Assembly: GCA_001566295.1 (NCBI GenBank)
Contig: KQ964254.1
Coordinates: 806,001-870,000, forward strand
Direction: 5' to 3'
Length of the DNA stretch: 64,000 nt
Source of the DNA: Microdochium bolleyi
Lineage: Eukaryota > Ascomycota > Sordariomycetes > Xylariales > Microdochiaceae
Part shown: positions 20,641 through 33,123 of the stretch, one piece after another
How positions within the stretch are numbered: the stretch's first letter is position 1
Layout of the letters: every line of letters begins with the position of its first letter
Notes under the pieces: model-generated
Database searches by the model: none
Told to the model about the DNA's origin: nothing
What the model saw: only the letters and a program-made list of their open reading frames with translations
Made by a program: the position numbers and the translations under genes

Positions 20641-23600
20641 ACAATCTCCAGCCCTGGAAGCCTCCTCCTCGCGGACACATCTCGGGACGACTGCAAGCAT
20701 CGAAACCCGGCTTACACGCGGCTCTCAACCCCTCACGCAGCTATCGACAGTTCGGGTGCCGGATGAGGGACGTGATGCGACGCGCCCCGCCAGAGCTCCT
20801 GCACGACGCAGGACTTGATTGCCTAATGGCGTGAGGATTCACCACACCCTTGAGACGCTTGGCGTCGTAGTTCACGGGCGCCCACGTCCTCGTCCCATGC
20901 ATGACAGCACACCCCCCGCATGACGCGGCTGCTTATCATACGTGCGATGCTGTCCGGTGTTGATCTCGGTCCAGAGGAGCGGCGCTACTGGCTGGCGGAG
21001 CAAGTCACGGGCAGGGCGAGCGAGTGGAGGTTCCCGAGATTATGCGGGTGGGCAGTGGCGCGCCAGATGCTGCTTGTCCAGCCAAGCGCACGTTCAGGGT
21101 CTACACCAGCCAATAAGGCCGAGGTTGTGAACCACCGCAAAGACTAGAGCATGTTGCTCCTCACATGTGTGCATGCAGGCTTGGGGGAGAGTGGCGCGGG
21201 GAGAGGGCGTCAGGGTGGACAACGTGACCTGCTCTTCGGCTAGGCAGGGGCCAAGCTGTGTTGGGCTGACCAGTCAGACGCCGCTTGAGAAAGTCGATGT
21301 CGCGGGCTTGACTACTCTATCCCACGTGCATGGGATGTCACAAACTCCGATCACCGTGATTCGGTGTCCAGATAGGAAGTGCGCAGGTGTGGGAGGATAA
21401 CGTGACTCGTGGCATTGTTCCGAGGAGAACCGAAGCAGATGCAATGCGTGAGCCATCAGGCACGGCACGGCTGACGTAAAAGCCTCGCTGCTCAGCATAG
21501 CTGCTTTCGTGGGAGCGTGGCAACGTGGGAAACATAGGACAACCGGAAAGTGCTGTCGGCCAGGACAGTCAAGGCATCAAGCCCGCAAGCTGAGACCCGC
21601 GGTTGGCAGAAAATCCCTCCTGTCTTCTGATTCCTAAGTCTCCTTGAGACAATAGAGCCAGACCGAGGCGCCATAAGTGTGGGGGTCCATTGTTGCCCTT
21701 GTGGTGCAAAGAGCCGGCAGGAACCGGATAACCCGATCGGGACGACGTCCAGTGCTCTCTCGTTGCATAATGAAAATGAAGCGTAGGCTGATGGATATAT
21801 GGAGATGGGCAGCGAGGATGTATTTGCGCGGAGCCACTTGGCAAATCAACTCGTACGGAGAAGGACTTCAATTTTGCGGCTTTTGTTGGTGAATGTTGCC
21901 ATCCTTCACCCCTAAGTTGCCACTACTGGGAACAACGTGGGAGGAGATGCGCCAGCAAGGCAACGGGAGCTCGCATTTTCCAGAGAGCGGCTCATCAACA
22001 GTTGCGGTCTCCTACACGGTCGGTTTGTTCACAGATAGTCGACATTGAGGCCCCACGTGGGGTTCCCGAGGGCATAGAGATAGAGTTTCGTGGTGCCTCA
22101 TAGTGGAATGCTTCGCTGGTGGGGCGACCAACGTGTCACTGTGCTTGTGGGTGCTATCGTGATCATGAGCAAGCCACTAGGCGTTGCTATGTTGATCCCG
22201 AGGTCAAGTCCTAAGGTATGTTGTATCCCGGTGGCTCCCAGTCCGAGGCGGGCGACGCTAGTTCAAGCAAGGCAACGCTTGTGAGGTAATCCGTCTCGTG
22301 ATCCGTTTGACGAGTATACGCGCGTGAAGCGCGCCGTCGACAAGACCAGACGGCATCGCAGCGGTGACCGATGTTGATCCGTCGCTCGTCAAGTCCAACT
22401 GGTGTTGTTCCAGTTGTCCATCAGGCTGTTAGTCGGCCGATCGGTTGGATGTCTGTACTGTCGGTCGGCAACTCGGTCGATCGTTCGGCCTTAGGAGGCA
22501 GGAGGGCAGTTGTTCGGAGCTTGCGAGCGACTAGCCGGTCGCCTCGAGGAGTGGCTTTGTGGAAGCCGAGGAGTAGTCGAGGATGAGCCCTGGGCTCGCG
22601 CGTCGGTGATGGGGGTGTCTGCCTTCGTCTTCGCAGTGTCGATGGTGGCTTGCCGGGATTGAGCGTCTCCGGTTCCCTGCTGGCGTCGCAGGCGTGGTCG
22701 ATATTGGTTTTGATCACTCGAGGTTTCCATGCGGTGGCATTGAATCCATCGCCCAAGCCTGAGATGGGCGTCTGGAAGCAAGAGAGGGGTTGGGCGGACA
22801 AGGTGGGCAACGCGGTCGCTTTGAAGGCAGGAGCGGCCATCAGGGTGTTTGCTCGTTTGCATGGGCATGAGGGCAGGTGCCCATCCGGGTTCTCACCAAG
22901 CATCGGTGCCTGATGACCACACCGCAACAAGCGAGACTACAGACCAATACAGTCGATGAAAGTTAGACCTTAGCGCAATCCTGCATTCCTCTGATGAAGC
23001 GCGTGCTGTTGAAGCGATACCAGTGTCAACGACCACCTCCCGATCGCGAACTTCCAACGGCAAGGCACAGGCAGCGTTGCACTCTCCTCTCGCCTCTCTC
23101 CTCCCGAGGCCAGAAGTGCCTAACGACGACCATTCGTTAGCCGGCCGACAGATCGATCTCCAAGAGTCCAAAGCCCGCATGCCAATGATATGGACACGAT
23201 GCATGGCCTGTGGCCAACACACAAGGTTTGCAGATGTTTGGAAGTCGACACAGCTGGGGACAAACTGCCCGGTGGCGATACACAATTTTAGGGGACTGGC
23301 ACCCGATCCCCTGTTACTCTGGCTGTGCGACCTCCTGGGGACAAAGCATTTCGATCTCTGCAACACGGGCTGTCTTCGTCTCAAGCAGATCCATCCGAGC
23401 AGTCTTTTCGAACTTGCACTATATCTATGGCGCTTGTGACACTCCGTTCGTCCAACAAGCACGCAACTCATATGTCATGGTCGTTGCTCTTCAAGAAACT
23501 CAAGTGGTTGTGTCACCAGCTTACTCAGAGGGCTCTGGAACAAGCCAACAACCACAACAGCCGCGATTGTTCCGGGCGACAATCAGTAGGCCGGAATCAC

Positions 23601-25269
23601 TGCATCGCGCGGTGAGTGATCTAAAACTAACGACATTTGGTCCTGTGCTGCAAAAGACGCTCCCAAAGTGCAAGTCCTCGTGATGAGCATCATGCCTCTG
23701 TACGACATTGTTCAATTTTTGGGTTTGAGTTGTCATTGTTGTCTTTCAATTGCCACTATCTATCTGCTTAACGGCGCATTTGCGTCAAAAGTGTTAACAG
23801 TTCCTGCCTCTATCACAGAGGCACCTCACTGCTCTCGACCACGCTATGGGGTCTCTGTTACAAGCAAGTAACACACTCAAATTGTCGCCTGGTCAGCTCT
23901 GAGAGTTCGGCAGCCCGGCCTCAAACGAACCCTGAGCTGCCTTGGACTCCAGGTGCTGTCGACGGCACTAATTCTGAGCTTGAGGGAATCATCGGCTGGG
24001 GCCACAACAGCTCAAGTAAGTCTGAACACGGTATTTAGGCGGGCCAACGAAGGATAATGCGCTTGTCGCCAAGCCAAGTGACGGCAGGACATGATCTACG
24101 TTTCTTGATTACTTGGATGTTACGTCCAAAGCTAATGGCACATGTAATATCGTCGGCATGTACTGCGCGCATGAAGTCTCCCGAACATGGAGATATGTTT
24201 CTCTCGGAGTGGGAAAGCTTTCCGCGAGCGTCAGATAGTCCGTGCACTGCTCGTTCCAGCTGTTGGAAATCTAGGCCAAGACAAGGAGGACCGATTTCTT
24301 CGCGACCAAGCAAATGTCTCCTGACGTTGGATCTGCCAAGTTTCAGCTTCTGCACCAAGAAAATTTCTAAATGTAGTGGCCTCGATGGAGGGAATAACGC
24401 CAGACACGTAAAGGGATATGTCTCAAGATTTCGCATCCGCTAGCAGACAAACTACGGCCTTGACTGAGCCAAGTCAGCCTCTGATGTCTTTAAGGTGAGT
24501 TCTTACAAGACAACAGTATCCTCCTTGTCTTTCCACGTCAAAATGGGGCAGACGCAGCAGAGTTTGGTACTGCCGCTGTTCTTTTCCCACAACCGAATCG
24601 CTATAAACTTATGGAGTTATTATCCTGAAAAGGTATCAACAACGACGTTATTCGATTGATCGTGGTTGTCTTACGAGATGAAGCCTTTTCTCCTGCAAGA
24701 CGTCGAACGAGAGTCCAGCATCCTCTTTACCAAGCACGTTGTACAGCACGGACGAGTTTGAAAAGCTGGTCTCATCACGTTTTTTGACCCTTTCACCTTC
24801 TCCTAAGTACAACCCCGTGCGCCAAGCCCTAGGGGTGTCCAGAACCATGAAGACATCTTTTGCGGCCCGTATCATGGTCTAAAGCGTCTATGGACTCTTA
24901 CGTAAGTCGTCCTCCATGGCCCTTTACCTCTCTCCTCCTTACATTGTTAGCAAGGCCCTCCTAATCAGGTGTCTGTTCATCTTTGCTCGTCCAAATACCC
25001 TAGTCAGTAGTTAAATCGGTACAAAGCGCCGCTATTCTATCGCCTGTAGTATTCCTTCACAGAGGTAATACCAGTCACTCAGTGGTGTGCGTGGTCTCTT
25101 TGCCGGGGAAGTGCGCACATTCTGTGAGGTCAAATGTGTTATTTTCTAAACAGGCTGGCAAAGGAAAGAAAATAATGTTGGAGTTCGCGTGGGTTTTCAA
25201 GCGTAATGTAAATGATTGCCCTAGATCGATTCAGACTCCGCTTCTCACCCCCAAACCATCGAATCTCAG
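20641..25269. other. Long intergenic region, no confident gene
   Basis: About 4.6 kb. The minus-strand frames 24035-24436 and 24648-24875 read slightly more protein-like than background but show no recognisable family, start context or splice signals. No transposase, terminal repeats or RNA genes were seen. It could be decayed DNA. Confidence 0.4.
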
Positions 25270-25875
25270 TCATGCAATTTCAGTGGTCACCGCTCTGATA
25301 GATTCCACCAATCCCTGGTGAGGCAGGCGAGAGTTGACTACATAGCGCCAGAAGACCCCGATCTGCTGCTTGGGGCAGGAGCCCTCCTTGACGAGGGTCT
25401 TGCTGATGTGCGTGCACGTCTGGCCGGCCTTGAGGATCTTGCAGGTGTACGCCTCGGAAGGGTTCAGGCGGGTGCTGTAGCACCCTTGCTTGATGGGCGT
25501 CGTCTCGCGGCAGGTGTACTCGATCCAGCCGTAGACGGTGATGTCGTCGAAGAGGGTCTTGATCAGGACGGCGTTCTCGCTGGGCTGTACGAGGTCGCAG
25601 CGCGGGAACTCGGCGCGGGACACGACCTGGCCGTCGGCCTGGCCGCGGCTGGCCTTGATCTGCGCGCCGGCCGAGATCTGGCCGGTGATGGTGCCCGCCG
25701 AGCCGCAGTCCCACTCGGCGTCCTGGGGTTCGATGGTGTAGCTGAAGTAATTGCACGGGGCCGTGGTGGTGCAGGCGCCGAAACCTTTGCAGGCTTTGCT
25801 GTCGAAACCGGCGATCGCGGGCGAGGCCAGGATCGCCGCGGCGGCGAGCATGCGGGTGGTGGCAGAGAAGTGCAT
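25270..25875 (-). CDS. Secreted cysteine-rich protein (201 aa, 10 Cys)
   Basis: A single minus-strand exon. The N-terminus is a typical signal peptide (MHFSATTRMLAAAAILASPAIAG, cleavage near residue 22). The mature part of about 180 residues has ten Cys, an even number suited to five disulphides, with clusters CKGFGACTTTAPC and CYSTRLNPSEAYTC. There is no membrane segment after the signal and no GPI-like tail. No known domain was recognised. Size, cysteine content and isolation between long intergenic stretches fit the profile of a fungal small secreted protein, possibly effector- or defence-related; that is inference. The GC-rich third positions support real coding. Confidence 0.7.
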   Translation of the reverse strand: MHFSATTRMLAAAAILASPAIAGFDSKACKGFGACTTTAPCNYFSYTIEPQDAEWDCGSAGTITGQISAGAQIKASRGQADGQVVSRAEFPRCDLVQPSENAVLIKTLFDDITVYGWIEYTCRETTPIKQGCYSTRLNPSEAYTCKILKAGQTCTHISKTLVKEGSCPKQQIGVFWRYVVNSRLPHQGLVESIRAVTTEIA

Positions 25876-28875
25876 GGTGACGGTCGCCTGGAACTAGTTT
25901 GGTTGATGGCGGAGGAGCTACCTGTGTGGCGGGATACAATGAGATCTACGTGGAAGAAGTTCGGATGGTCAGATCGTGAGGATGTTTGTCACTTTAAGTA
26001 AACAAACAGTTGATGGTAGACTGGGGAAATGTTTGTCATGATGCAAAGCAACCGCCCAGGCCCTAGGGGAACTCAAGTAAAGTGCTGGACCCAGGATGGA
26101 AAATGACAACGGCCGCCAGCAAGGTGCACGATGTAGGGTCCAGTCCCTTTGGTAAAACTATATCTCTGAATCGAAACCAAACCATGACCAGGTTCAGCCA
26201 ACTCATAAGTACAAAGTCAACTCGCACAACAGCATTTTCAAGCATATCTGCTTCTTCCCAAAACATCTCGGCATTCTAGCCTCGGCTATTGAGACTGTTG
26301 GTGTCGATCCACTAGGCGGCACTAGAAATTTCACGCACATCGATGGCATGGTCTCGGACGAAAGCGAGGCAGGTTTGGAGCTCATAGCCGTTTCGGGGGC
26401 GGACAAACTGGGCCCTGTCGCGCTGCTTGCTCTCATGAGGGAGCACCACTTCAAGACCATGGCCACATTCTATCGGATCACCGATGACCCCTAGGACGGA
26501 TGGCGATTGGTGTGTTGCCCCAGGGGTAAGTCTTGCAAAGTACTGCAGAGTCTATACTGTCAAGCTGGTGCAGCCCGACGACACTGTCTTAGCGAGCCAT
26601 TGATACCCTATGGTAGTCTTGGAGTTGACGATTCGCCAAGCTTCAAGCCGCTGAATTAGCATTGACACCAGGCCAGACACCGTTGCGGTTGCCGTCCGGG
26701 CGGCAAGCGGTGCCGGAGAAATAAAGAAAAGAAACCAGGTTGCTCTATCAACTGATAGAGACGATAGTGCGATTAGTTGGGATCGCGCTGGTGGGCAAAG
26801 TGTCGTTGGGTCAGTCTTGGCATGGTGTCAGGTACCCGTTGCAGATTGCGCCTTGCAGGCTCCGCTGATCCCCGGCATAAAAAAGGAAGCCCGGGCCTTC
26901 TCGAACAATGGAGGCCAAGGAGGTAGCATCGGGCATGCGAGATGTCTCGACTGCGGCCGGGGAGAGGGTCCAGAAATGCCCGCCTGCAACTGTAGCATGA
27001 CAAGAATAGCGGGAACTTGCATTGAATTTTGACACAGGGCCCTGCTGCACCCTCCTTGTTAGCATGACAGACAATAACAAGCCCAGGGGCCGTTGAGGAG
27101 GATGCCCGGCAGTGTAATCATTGGTATTGCTCAGCTTTTTTTTTTTATACCTTTCAGCATGATTGACGGATGCATAGTATATCGTGTGCTGGGAGCATGA
27201 ACAGCCTGATCCAGCCTCACAAGCCTTTAGAAGCAATTGAACACAAGGCCACTATATGGACCTGCATGACTGGCTGCGTCCATCTTGGCATGCCATGGTG
27301 TGCTAAATCGCACTCTGGGAGCGCGGAGAGCCACAATATAATCCGGAGCATTTCAACCGAGACAAGCCGTCCACAAGCGTGAGGCTCTGGCGGGCTCTCG
27401 GACGCGCGCAGAGTCCGTGACATGCCATGCACGTGTCAAAGAGCAGCACAGGGTCTGAATTTCAGGTGCTTATCTCTATCGTACCTGGGCAACTCGGCCC
27501 ACTTCAGCGCGGCAGGGTCGTGAGGTGGCACAGCCCGTGAACTGTGGGTTCGCAACCTTCTTCAAGCTCTTATTCACTGCTTTCAGCCTGGATATCTGGG
27601 CTCCGCCGCTGTGGTCTCTGGAGGCGATGTAACGCGAGCTCCTCGCGGCACAGCATGTGATGCTGGGATCCACGCCGCTTGGTCATGCGCATGATGAAGC
27701 GCAAGGGGTTTTGAGATGACATGTTATGGAGTTTACGGAGAACACCCCGGTCCCGGAGCCTATCATCCACAATTAAGTTCTCGCCCCCAATCCGCTGAAG
27801 ACGGCTTCCCTTCCATTTGTACTGACTGCAGTCGGCCGAAGGGCATCGTCGTCTCATGCAGGTGAAAGGAGGTCGTCCGGCACTTTTGCCTGCGACAGGG
27901 GCACCCCTGGGAAATTCTCCGCTCAATCGCGGAGAACGATCCAGATTTGTGCCCTGGGTCCGCTTAGACCAGGACTTAATACTGGACGTGGCGCGCAATC
28001 CCGTCGGTTCGCCTGGAAGTGGCGTTCACTGATGGCCGCCTCCCGGCGCTACTTTAGGGTTCGCTCGGGGAGGGAGTGGTGAATGACCGAGTCGTGGGAG
28101 GTTAAGCCACTGTCGATCCATCCTGCATGACTACACAGGTTTACCCTTTTGCTGCTGGAAATGGACCTCCATGTCTTCCACGGTTGGCATCTACGTAGAT
28201 CCAGAAGGGGCTGTAACTTGCCGAACCGTGAAACTCGGCCTGGCAAGTTGCATGAACCAACACTGACAGGCTCTGGGATATGAACGGTCAACGGTGCAGT
28301 GACAGGGTCTGTCAATATGCCGTGCGATAACGTTACCACGTGCTGAGCCACGACCTTATCATAGCTTGAACAAGCCAACCTGTGTTTAGCCCGTCCATGC
28401 CGGCAGCCAAGAAGTCAAACCCCAGTCTTTCCACGTCATATTGATCTGCTCTGCGGCACGGTTTCGCCACGAGCTGAGCAGGAGAGTTCCACGATCCCGG
28501 CACTCTGCACCTACAGAGTAAGCAGTTCGTTCCGTGGGGTATAGCCATGGTGAATAACAGTGGGGTCCGTGGTTGTAGGACCCTTGCCGCACACGTGCTG
28601 GAGAGCTTGCCGGCCGGGATCTGCTCAGGTAGTCCAGAGTGAAGCCAAGGCCCACTCCCAAGATCACCATGAAATTGCCCACATGCCGATCTCTCGGCCA
28701 CTTGAGGTAGTCTCGGCCGTGGCGTTGTGCCTTGTATAAGAAGACCACGATGTGCCGCGAGCTCACCAGACGTCGATCTTCCCCAGGTCGCAGCTGCACA
28801 GAGCACTCGTGGTATACACTCTTTTAACACATCCCCACAACACTCCTCTTCAGGAACTCACCCAGCTCTTCCAAG
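25876..28875. other. Intergenic with one possible gene fragment
   Basis: About 3 kb between divergent genes. It holds the protein-like stretch 26156-26491 (listed separately) and a TATA-like GTATAAGAA near 28733, about 140 bases before the hydrolase ATG. Otherwise nothing recognised. Confidence 0.45.
26156..26491 (+). pseudogene. Possible gene fragment, unknown protein
   Basis: Between in-frame stops there is a 111-codon plus-strand stretch without a clear start. Its second half reads like a folded globular protein (ETVGVDPLGGTRNF, HIDGMVSDESEAGLELI, KLGPVALLALM). No splice acceptor that would give it an upstream exon was found, and no family was recognised. It may be the last piece of a decayed enzyme gene or chance. 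Confidence 0.2.
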
Positions 28876-29990
28876 ATGCGTACATCCTTCAGCCTCGCCG
28901 CGGCCCTCATGGCCAGCGCCGCCCTCGCCATTGACACCAAGACCTTCACGACCAAGGACGGCACCAAGTACACCTACGATGTCCAGGCCGCCGACGCGTC
29001 CAAGCCTACCTACCTCTTCTTCCACGGCTTCCCCTCGACCCGGCATGACTGGAAGGCCCAGGTTGACGCCCTTACCGCCGCCGGCTACGGCGTCGTGGCC
29101 CCCGATCTCCTCGGCTTCGGTGACAGCGACAAGCCCAACCCGTCCGACCTGTCGCTGTACACCTGGCGTCGGCAGTCGGGCCACATCGGCGAGCTGCTCG
29201 ACGCCGAGGGCCTCAACAAGGTCATCGGCGTCGGCCACGACTGGGGCACGTCGGCGCTCGGCCGCGCGTACAACTACAACTCGGACCGTTTCAGCCGCCT
29301 CGTCTTCATGTCCGTCCCTTACCTGTACCCCCAGGACTGGATCGACGTCGATGCCTTCAACGTCCAGACCCTCGCCCTGTCCGGTGGCCAGCTCGCCCAA
29401 TACGGATACTGGTACTTCTTCAACCACTTCTCCACTGTGCAGTTGATTGAGAACCATGTAAGCCGTCCAGCTCCCCCCATTTCCCCTGCTCTTCTCAGTT
29501 ACTGACCATCTCATCCTACAAACAGCTCGAGTCCTTCTACAGCGCCGCCTATACCCCGGACGCCTCCTCGCAGGGTTTGGAGCTCGCCAACCTGGGCGCC
29601 GCCCGCGCGTGGCTGAACGCCAACAAGACCATGCCCCTCGCTTCGTGGGACTCGGCCGAGCACAAGGCGACCTGGTTCGCCAAGTACTCGCAGGCCGGCG
29701 CCGTCGAGGCCTCGCTGAACCCGTACCGGCGCGCGATGCGCGGCTTCGACGTGGCCGACGACAACAACGCCATCCGGCCCCAGGACAAGACCCTCAACGT
29801 GCCCGTCACGCTCATCGGCGGCACCCAAGACACCATCAGCCCGGCCGTGCAGATGAAGATGATCACCGAGCCCGTGGCCACCGCAGGGCTCGAGGAGTTC
29901 CTGCTCGACGCGGGCCACTGGGTCGGCATGGAGAAGGCCGCCGAGGTCAACGACATCCTGATCAAGGTCGGCCAGGGCGTCACGGCGTAA
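28876..29990 (+). CDS. Secreted alpha/beta hydrolase, epoxide-hydrolase type (348 aa)
   Basis: Exons 28876-29457 and 29526-29990 with a 68-nt phase-0 intron (GTAAGC ... CAG). Residues 1-18 are a signal peptide (MRTSFSLAAALMASAALA). The alpha/beta-hydrolase core shows the oxyanion motif HGFP (50-53) and the nucleophile elbow GHDWG with Asp122, where epoxide hydrolases and haloalkane dehalogenases use Asp rather than Ser. The likely acid is Asp296 (GGTQDT) and the likely base His325 (DAGHWVG). The cap between about 145 and 265 is Tyr/Trp-rich, which could supply the epoxide-activating tyrosines. It probably opens epoxides to diols outside the cell or in the secretory path. The substrate is unknown; dehalogenase-like activity is the alternative. 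It lies 1.5 kb from the 3-hydroxyanthranilate cluster, but a shared role is not evident. Confidence 0.82.
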
Positions 29991-31093
29991 ATATGTGTTG
30001 AATGCCGGAAGGATGTATGGAATGATGATAAGCGTTATATATAATCAAGCGTCGCCCAAAGTGACCGGCGCTATAAAAATAATAATCGTGCTTTCACAAT
30101 GACAAGTCCGCCAGCGATGCCGAACATCAGTGGCTGATTGTTTCCATCTCAAGTCAGGCAGCACTAGTGTTGTCTTTTGCTGAGTTGCAAACATATGAAC
30201 TCTTGCCCGAACTAGTTTCAAAAAAGGGCGCGGGCTTGCTTGCAAGTGTAGAGCAAACTCTACCCGGTCGTTCTCCAAAGCACTTTGAGTGGCTTATCTG
30301 GGCAGCGCATTCGGCGGCCAGCTTTGGAATTTCTCTCTGACCACTATGACAACCCTTTGTTGTCGTGACACAAAACAATGTCCTCGCCACCACCGGGATA
30401 ACATGAGGCAGAAAGTAACGTTGTTGACTACCTGTCTCCTTCATGATGACTTGTGATGGATGACAGTGATACGCCCAACGCCATTTCGTGAGCTTCAGCA
30501 ACACCACTTGACACAAGGAACTGTCAAGGTTTGGTAGTTCATGATGGTTCCGGAACCTCTGCCAAACCCTAGAGTGCGGTATAGAGGCTGGTGTGCATAG
30601 TGGCTGGGTTAGACGCACAACTCCATGCTCCCTTGATCGAATGACTGTGAGCCAGATCATTGTAACGTCTAACCGAAAGGAATTTCAGGTTGTCCGGTAA
30701 GTGTCATGCTTTAAGGGTCTACGCACATTTCCATGGCGTCCAAGTGCTGCTGCTATTCAGATCTGGTAGTCTGATACTTCAATAATACACGTAACATATA
30801 AACCATGTCAACCTGTGCGGGTCTGCCTCGACAACACAAGAAGGATGCTCCAAGACCACGGTTTCAATAGCCGTTTGATGTGCTCTCGGATTAGCACGCT
30901 CACCAACGTCTCCTACCCGTGTGCTTCCTCTCCATGTAACTACTAGCTCCGGTTCACAGCCCGGGAGTGGGAGTACCGGCACTGCACAAGGGACTTCCCG
31001 TGAAGCGGCCGTGCGAAACGCGTCGGCCATCGGCGCGGCTCGGGGCATTTTTCTGGCATGCCAAGCGCCGAGGGCAAAAGGGTGGTGGTGGTT

Positions 31094-31140
<47 letters not shown>

Positions 31141-31543
31141 CGGACGCGAGCTGTGGAGGCGAGCGGAAGTTCGGAAGAGCAGGGTACGTATCCGACTTAC
31201 CTGTGATAAAACTATGGGGATGGGCTCTGAGCCCCACTTTCTCCAATTTCCAACAGAGGGGACTTTGGAAGAGCAAGGCCGCTCACAAGGTGGCGGGGTA
31301 GCTTTGGCCTGGAAGTCAGCTGGTCGTAGGAATCAGTAACATGGCGCAAAGGGGGATAACTGTCATCAAATTGTGCATGGTCATTGTAGGCTGGGCGTAG
31401 GCTGGGCAACGATCAAGTCGTCCATGATTGAAGTGATATTGCGCCGAAGTGTATGTAACAGATAATCCCAAGATAGCTTGCCCAAAACCACAGATACGCC
31501 AAAAAAACCTCACATCGTCCGCTTCCCAGAGAAGAAACAAATG
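29991..31543. other. Intergenic with long poly-G run
   Basis: Convergent 3' flanks of the hydrolase and the 3-hydroxyanthranilate dioxygenase. Apart from a 45-base G homopolymer (31096-31140) no feature was seen. Confidence 0.55.
31096..31140 (+). repeat. Poly-G homopolymer (45 G)
   Basis: Forty-five uninterrupted G, preceded by a GGTGGTGGTGGTTTT ramp. Runs this long are rare, can fold into G-quadruplexes and are prone to length error in sequencing and assembly. Confidence 0.95.
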
Positions 31544-32175
31544 TTACATGGCGTCCGCAACCTGCCCGCACTTGGGGCACTTCCTCAGCTCCTCGTTGTT
31601 CTGCCACTCCCTGATCAGGGGCTTCAGCTGCACCCCGAGGTCCACGCACCGGAAGACCTCCTCACGGATCATGGTGATCTCGTCGTGGTTGCCCTTTGTG
31701 CAGTACCACCGCAGGCGGTCCATAGCGCCCTCGGGTCGTGTGCGCTCCATGACGAGGCCCGTTGTGTTCTCGAACCGGATCGGGTTGTGCGGGACGTTGC
31801 CGGGCAGCATGAACATCTCGCCTTCGGCGATGTGGACGTCGCGGAATTGACCGTTCTCGGCGATGCGCAGGAGCATGGCGCCCTTGAGCTGGTAGAACCA
31901 CTCCTCTGTCTCGTTGACTGTGGGGGAAGACAAGGCGAGTCAGCATGGGCTCCACGGAAGTGGCAGGACGGGGATTGGAAAGGAGGGCCATTACCATGAA
32001 AGTCGTTCCTCTCGTTGGGCCCGCCGACGACCATCAGGACAAAATCTGCCCCCGAGTAGAGGCAGTAGTTGTTGACTGGCGGCTGGAGCTTCTCGCCGTT
32101 GTTGGCGAGCCATGAGGCGAACGCCAGGGGTGCAGGCACGGCTTCCTTGCCCTTGTTCTCTAGTGGTACAGACAT
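31544..32175 (-). CDS. BNA1: 3-hydroxyanthranilate 3,4-dioxygenase
   Basis: Minus-strand exons 31995-32175 and 31544-31917 with a 77-nt phase-1 intron (GTAATG ... CCCACAG); 184 aa, the usual fungal length. The enzyme is a cytosolic Fe(II) cupin that opens 3-hydroxyanthranilate to 2-amino-3-carboxymuconate 6-semialdehyde, which either cyclises to quinolinate (for NAD) or is decarboxylated. Metal ligands fall in place as His60, Glu66 and His104 (NDFHVNETEEWFYQ and LPGNVPHNPIRF), with the same 6 and 38 spacing as the bacterial enzyme. Correct joining of DFH to VNET confirms the splice. A C-terminal CPKCG is kept. It is divergent from the ACMS decarboxylase gene over a shared 0.95-kb promoter, so here it probably feeds catabolism. 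It may also be, or be in addition to, the NAD-pathway BNA1. Confidence 0.93.
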
Positions 32176-33123
32176 CGTGTCTTGTTTGACTGTGGTCTGT
32201 TTTGTGTGTGTGTTTGTGTCTGTGGCCAGCAAGGTGTCGCAAGACGGATGCGGGGGACCGAAAGTGGGAGGTAGTTTGTTAACGGGTAGTGTCGTGGATC
32301 TGATAAGGAGCTGTTGCAGCACGCTACGACCAAGGAAACGAGCACGGTGTTCTTAAGAGGTGGCTGAGGGCAGCTGGCGCGCCTTCCTGATCGAGTTCGC
32401 GTCGCGGGAGGGAGCGAGGCCCGGCGACGGAAGTGGAAGTTGGGGAAGAGTGCCAGTGCGGGGTCGCCTGACTAAGCGCGGATGGCGGAGGGCGGAGGGC
32501 GGGAGTGCGGATAAGGCACGGCCGCTCCTGCCTGGGCCGGTCCGAACACCCACCATGGGCAGGCACAAGGTGTGTCGGTGTGCTGCGGCACCGCGTGCCA
32601 AGTACTGCTACCGCCCGTTACGGAAGATCGCAACCTGCTGAGTACGTCACTCGCTCCTGGACCTTCCCGTGCTCCCGCGTCCTGCCTGTTTTGCATCTTC
32701 CCTCTGTCCTCCGGCCCGGCCACTGCTTCACCAACACACAAACTACTACGCGTACTCTTCCATCGTCCTGGGTGGTCATTTGCCGACACTTCAACCTCGC
32801 CCTCCTCCACAACACTGAGCCTTCACCACGCCGACTCCGAAGCGGATCCCGGCAAAAGCAAGTCCCAGCTGCACGGATTCCTCAGCGTCTTCTGTCGTGA
32901 TTGGCCTGAAGCTTAATCAGGAATACGTGGGGTATCGAGCACCCTCCCTGCATTGTTGCATCAGACGTCCGCCATCGTGCATTGTCTTGGTCTCGGGCAC
33001 TCCTGCTTCCAGACCGACTTTCCTTTTCCTTGCCCGAACCTCCCGAGCTACTTGGATAAAGTCGTATCTGCCTCCTCTCCTGCTCACAAAATTCATTACC
33101 ACACAACGATATACACACACACC
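32176..33123. promoter_or_regulatory. Bidirectional promoter region between HAA dioxygenase and ACMS decarboxylase genes
   Basis: 948 bases separate the two start codons. It contains GATAAG-type sites (for example TGCGGATAAGGC near 32511), candidate nitrogen-control sites, and a GCGGGGTC at 32458-32465 whose complement also occurs before the other cluster genes. No coding sequence seen. Confidence 0.5.

Noticed and set aside
28333..28830. 165-codon minus-strand frame upstream of the hydrolase
   Set aside because: Lies in the hydrolase promoter, no recognisable domain, mixed composition; judged random.
31058..31339. Frames with long Gly runs across the poly-G tract
   Set aside because: Produced only by the homopolymer; no coding character on either side.
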